Below are positions 63,812 through 64,000 of a stretch of DNA of 64,000 bases, piece by piece. This DNA comes from Aliidiomarina iranensis (GTDB lineage: Bacteria > Pseudomonadota > Gammaproteobacteria > Enterobacterales > Alteromonadaceae): positions 62,001-126,000 of the forward strand of contig NZ_PIPJ01000002.1 in NCBI RefSeq assembly GCF_003987135.1, in the 5' to 3' direction. How positions within the stretch are numbered: position 1 is the stretch's first letter; each line of letters begins with the position of its first letter. The notes under the pieces are model-generated. The model did not search any database. It had not been told where the DNA came from and worked only from the letters and a program-made list of their open reading frames with translations. Both the position numbers and the translations under genes were made by a program.

Positions 63812-64000
63812 TGCATTCCTCTTGGAAGGCGAGCATCTGGGCTTTTTTCTAGATGCTGTTTCCACAATTCTTTGGCAGTTAAGCCACCGCTACTTTTTCC
63901 TTTGCTTGCTTTTTTGCTGCTGGTTTTAGCTTTGGTGCTAGTTTTTTTACTGGTAGATTTAGCTGCTGTTGGCTTTTTAGCCGATTTTACCGAACCACTC
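63808..64000 (-). CDS. C-terminal tail of a Lys/Ala/Ser-rich protein (5' end outside window)
   Basis: An open frame runs in from the window edge and ends at TAG (63808-63810). The visible 63 residues are a histone-tail-like run (SAKKPTAAKSTSKKTSTKAK...) followed by TAKELWKQHLEKSPDARLPRG. Such tails occur on nucleoid or RNA-binding proteins. I do not recognise the family from this fragment. The terminator immediately after the stop supports its being a real gene. Confidence 0.65.
   Translation of the reverse strand, partial: SGSVKSAKKPTAAKSTSKKTSTKAKTSSKKASKGKSSGGLTAKELWKQHLEKSPDARLPRGMQ

Overview
The window is about 64 kb of densely packed chromosome from a gammaproteobacterium, most likely a marine, aerobic, ubiquinone-containing one. 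The order thrS-infC-rpmI-rplT-pheS-pheT-ihfA, the AUU start of infC, UbiG, a glnK-amt pair behind a sigma-54-type promoter, and gammaproteobacterial families such as DUF3080, DUF3010, YchJ and VF530 point there. The TIGR03643-type small protein belongs to a family found mostly in marine bacteria. I cannot name the genus. I saw no rRNA, tRNA, insertion sequence, prophage or CRISPR array.

Layout. 1-4.3 kb: end of ppk, ppx and a DUF2254 membrane protein. 4.4-6.7 kb: a divergent c-di-GMP pair (EAL phosphodiesterase, PAS-PAS-GGDEF cyclase). 6.8-12.3 kb: a TIGR03643 protein, ubiG, a large secreted metzincin-like protease, a DMT transporter, VF530 and YchJ. 12.5-16.8 kb: a two-gene RND efflux system. 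16.9-24.2 kb: DUF3010, pfkB, a cold-shock protein, propionyl-CoA synthetase, a double-cupin protein and monomeric isocitrate dehydrogenase. 24.4-31 kb: a complete RND tripartite pump with its TetR regulator and a candidate operator. 31.2-34 kb: a DUF2868 membrane protein with a DUF3482 GTPase. 34.1-38.5 kb: an orphan binding protein, then methylthioinosine phosphorylase, two rSAM-associated-type glycosyltransferases and a convergent radical SAM/SPASM-like protein. 38.7-45.2 kb: YgjP-like metallopeptidase, amt-glnK, a YegS-like lipid kinase, DUF3080 lipoprotein, riboflavin synthase, a CPXCG protein and a second DMT transporter. 45.3-52.4 kb: the translation operon. 52.5-63.8 kb: an ECF sigma factor/ChrR pair and a long run of probable photo-oxidative stress genes. 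The window ends in the tail of a lysine-rich protein.

The most interesting region is 52.5-63.8 kb. An RpoE-ChrR pair with a candidate autoregulatory TGATCC promoter sits beside a photolyase and a tightly packed operon: NTF2-like protein, short-chain dehydrogenase, FAD amine-oxidase-like protein, DUF1365, a variant cyclopropane-synthase-like methyltransferase, DUF2878, a chalcone-isomerase-like protein and a DUF3833 lipoprotein. The methyltransferase differs from E. coli Cfa at the positions equivalent to Cys139 and His266. Together with its neighbours this suggests light- or singlet-oxygen-induced remodelling of membrane lipids, perhaps to methylated or furan fatty acids. The second candidate system is the phosphorylase/two glycosyltransferases/radical SAM cluster, which resembles the logic of pathways that build glycosylated 5'-modified deoxyribosides. 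The functions proposed for these clusters are inference.
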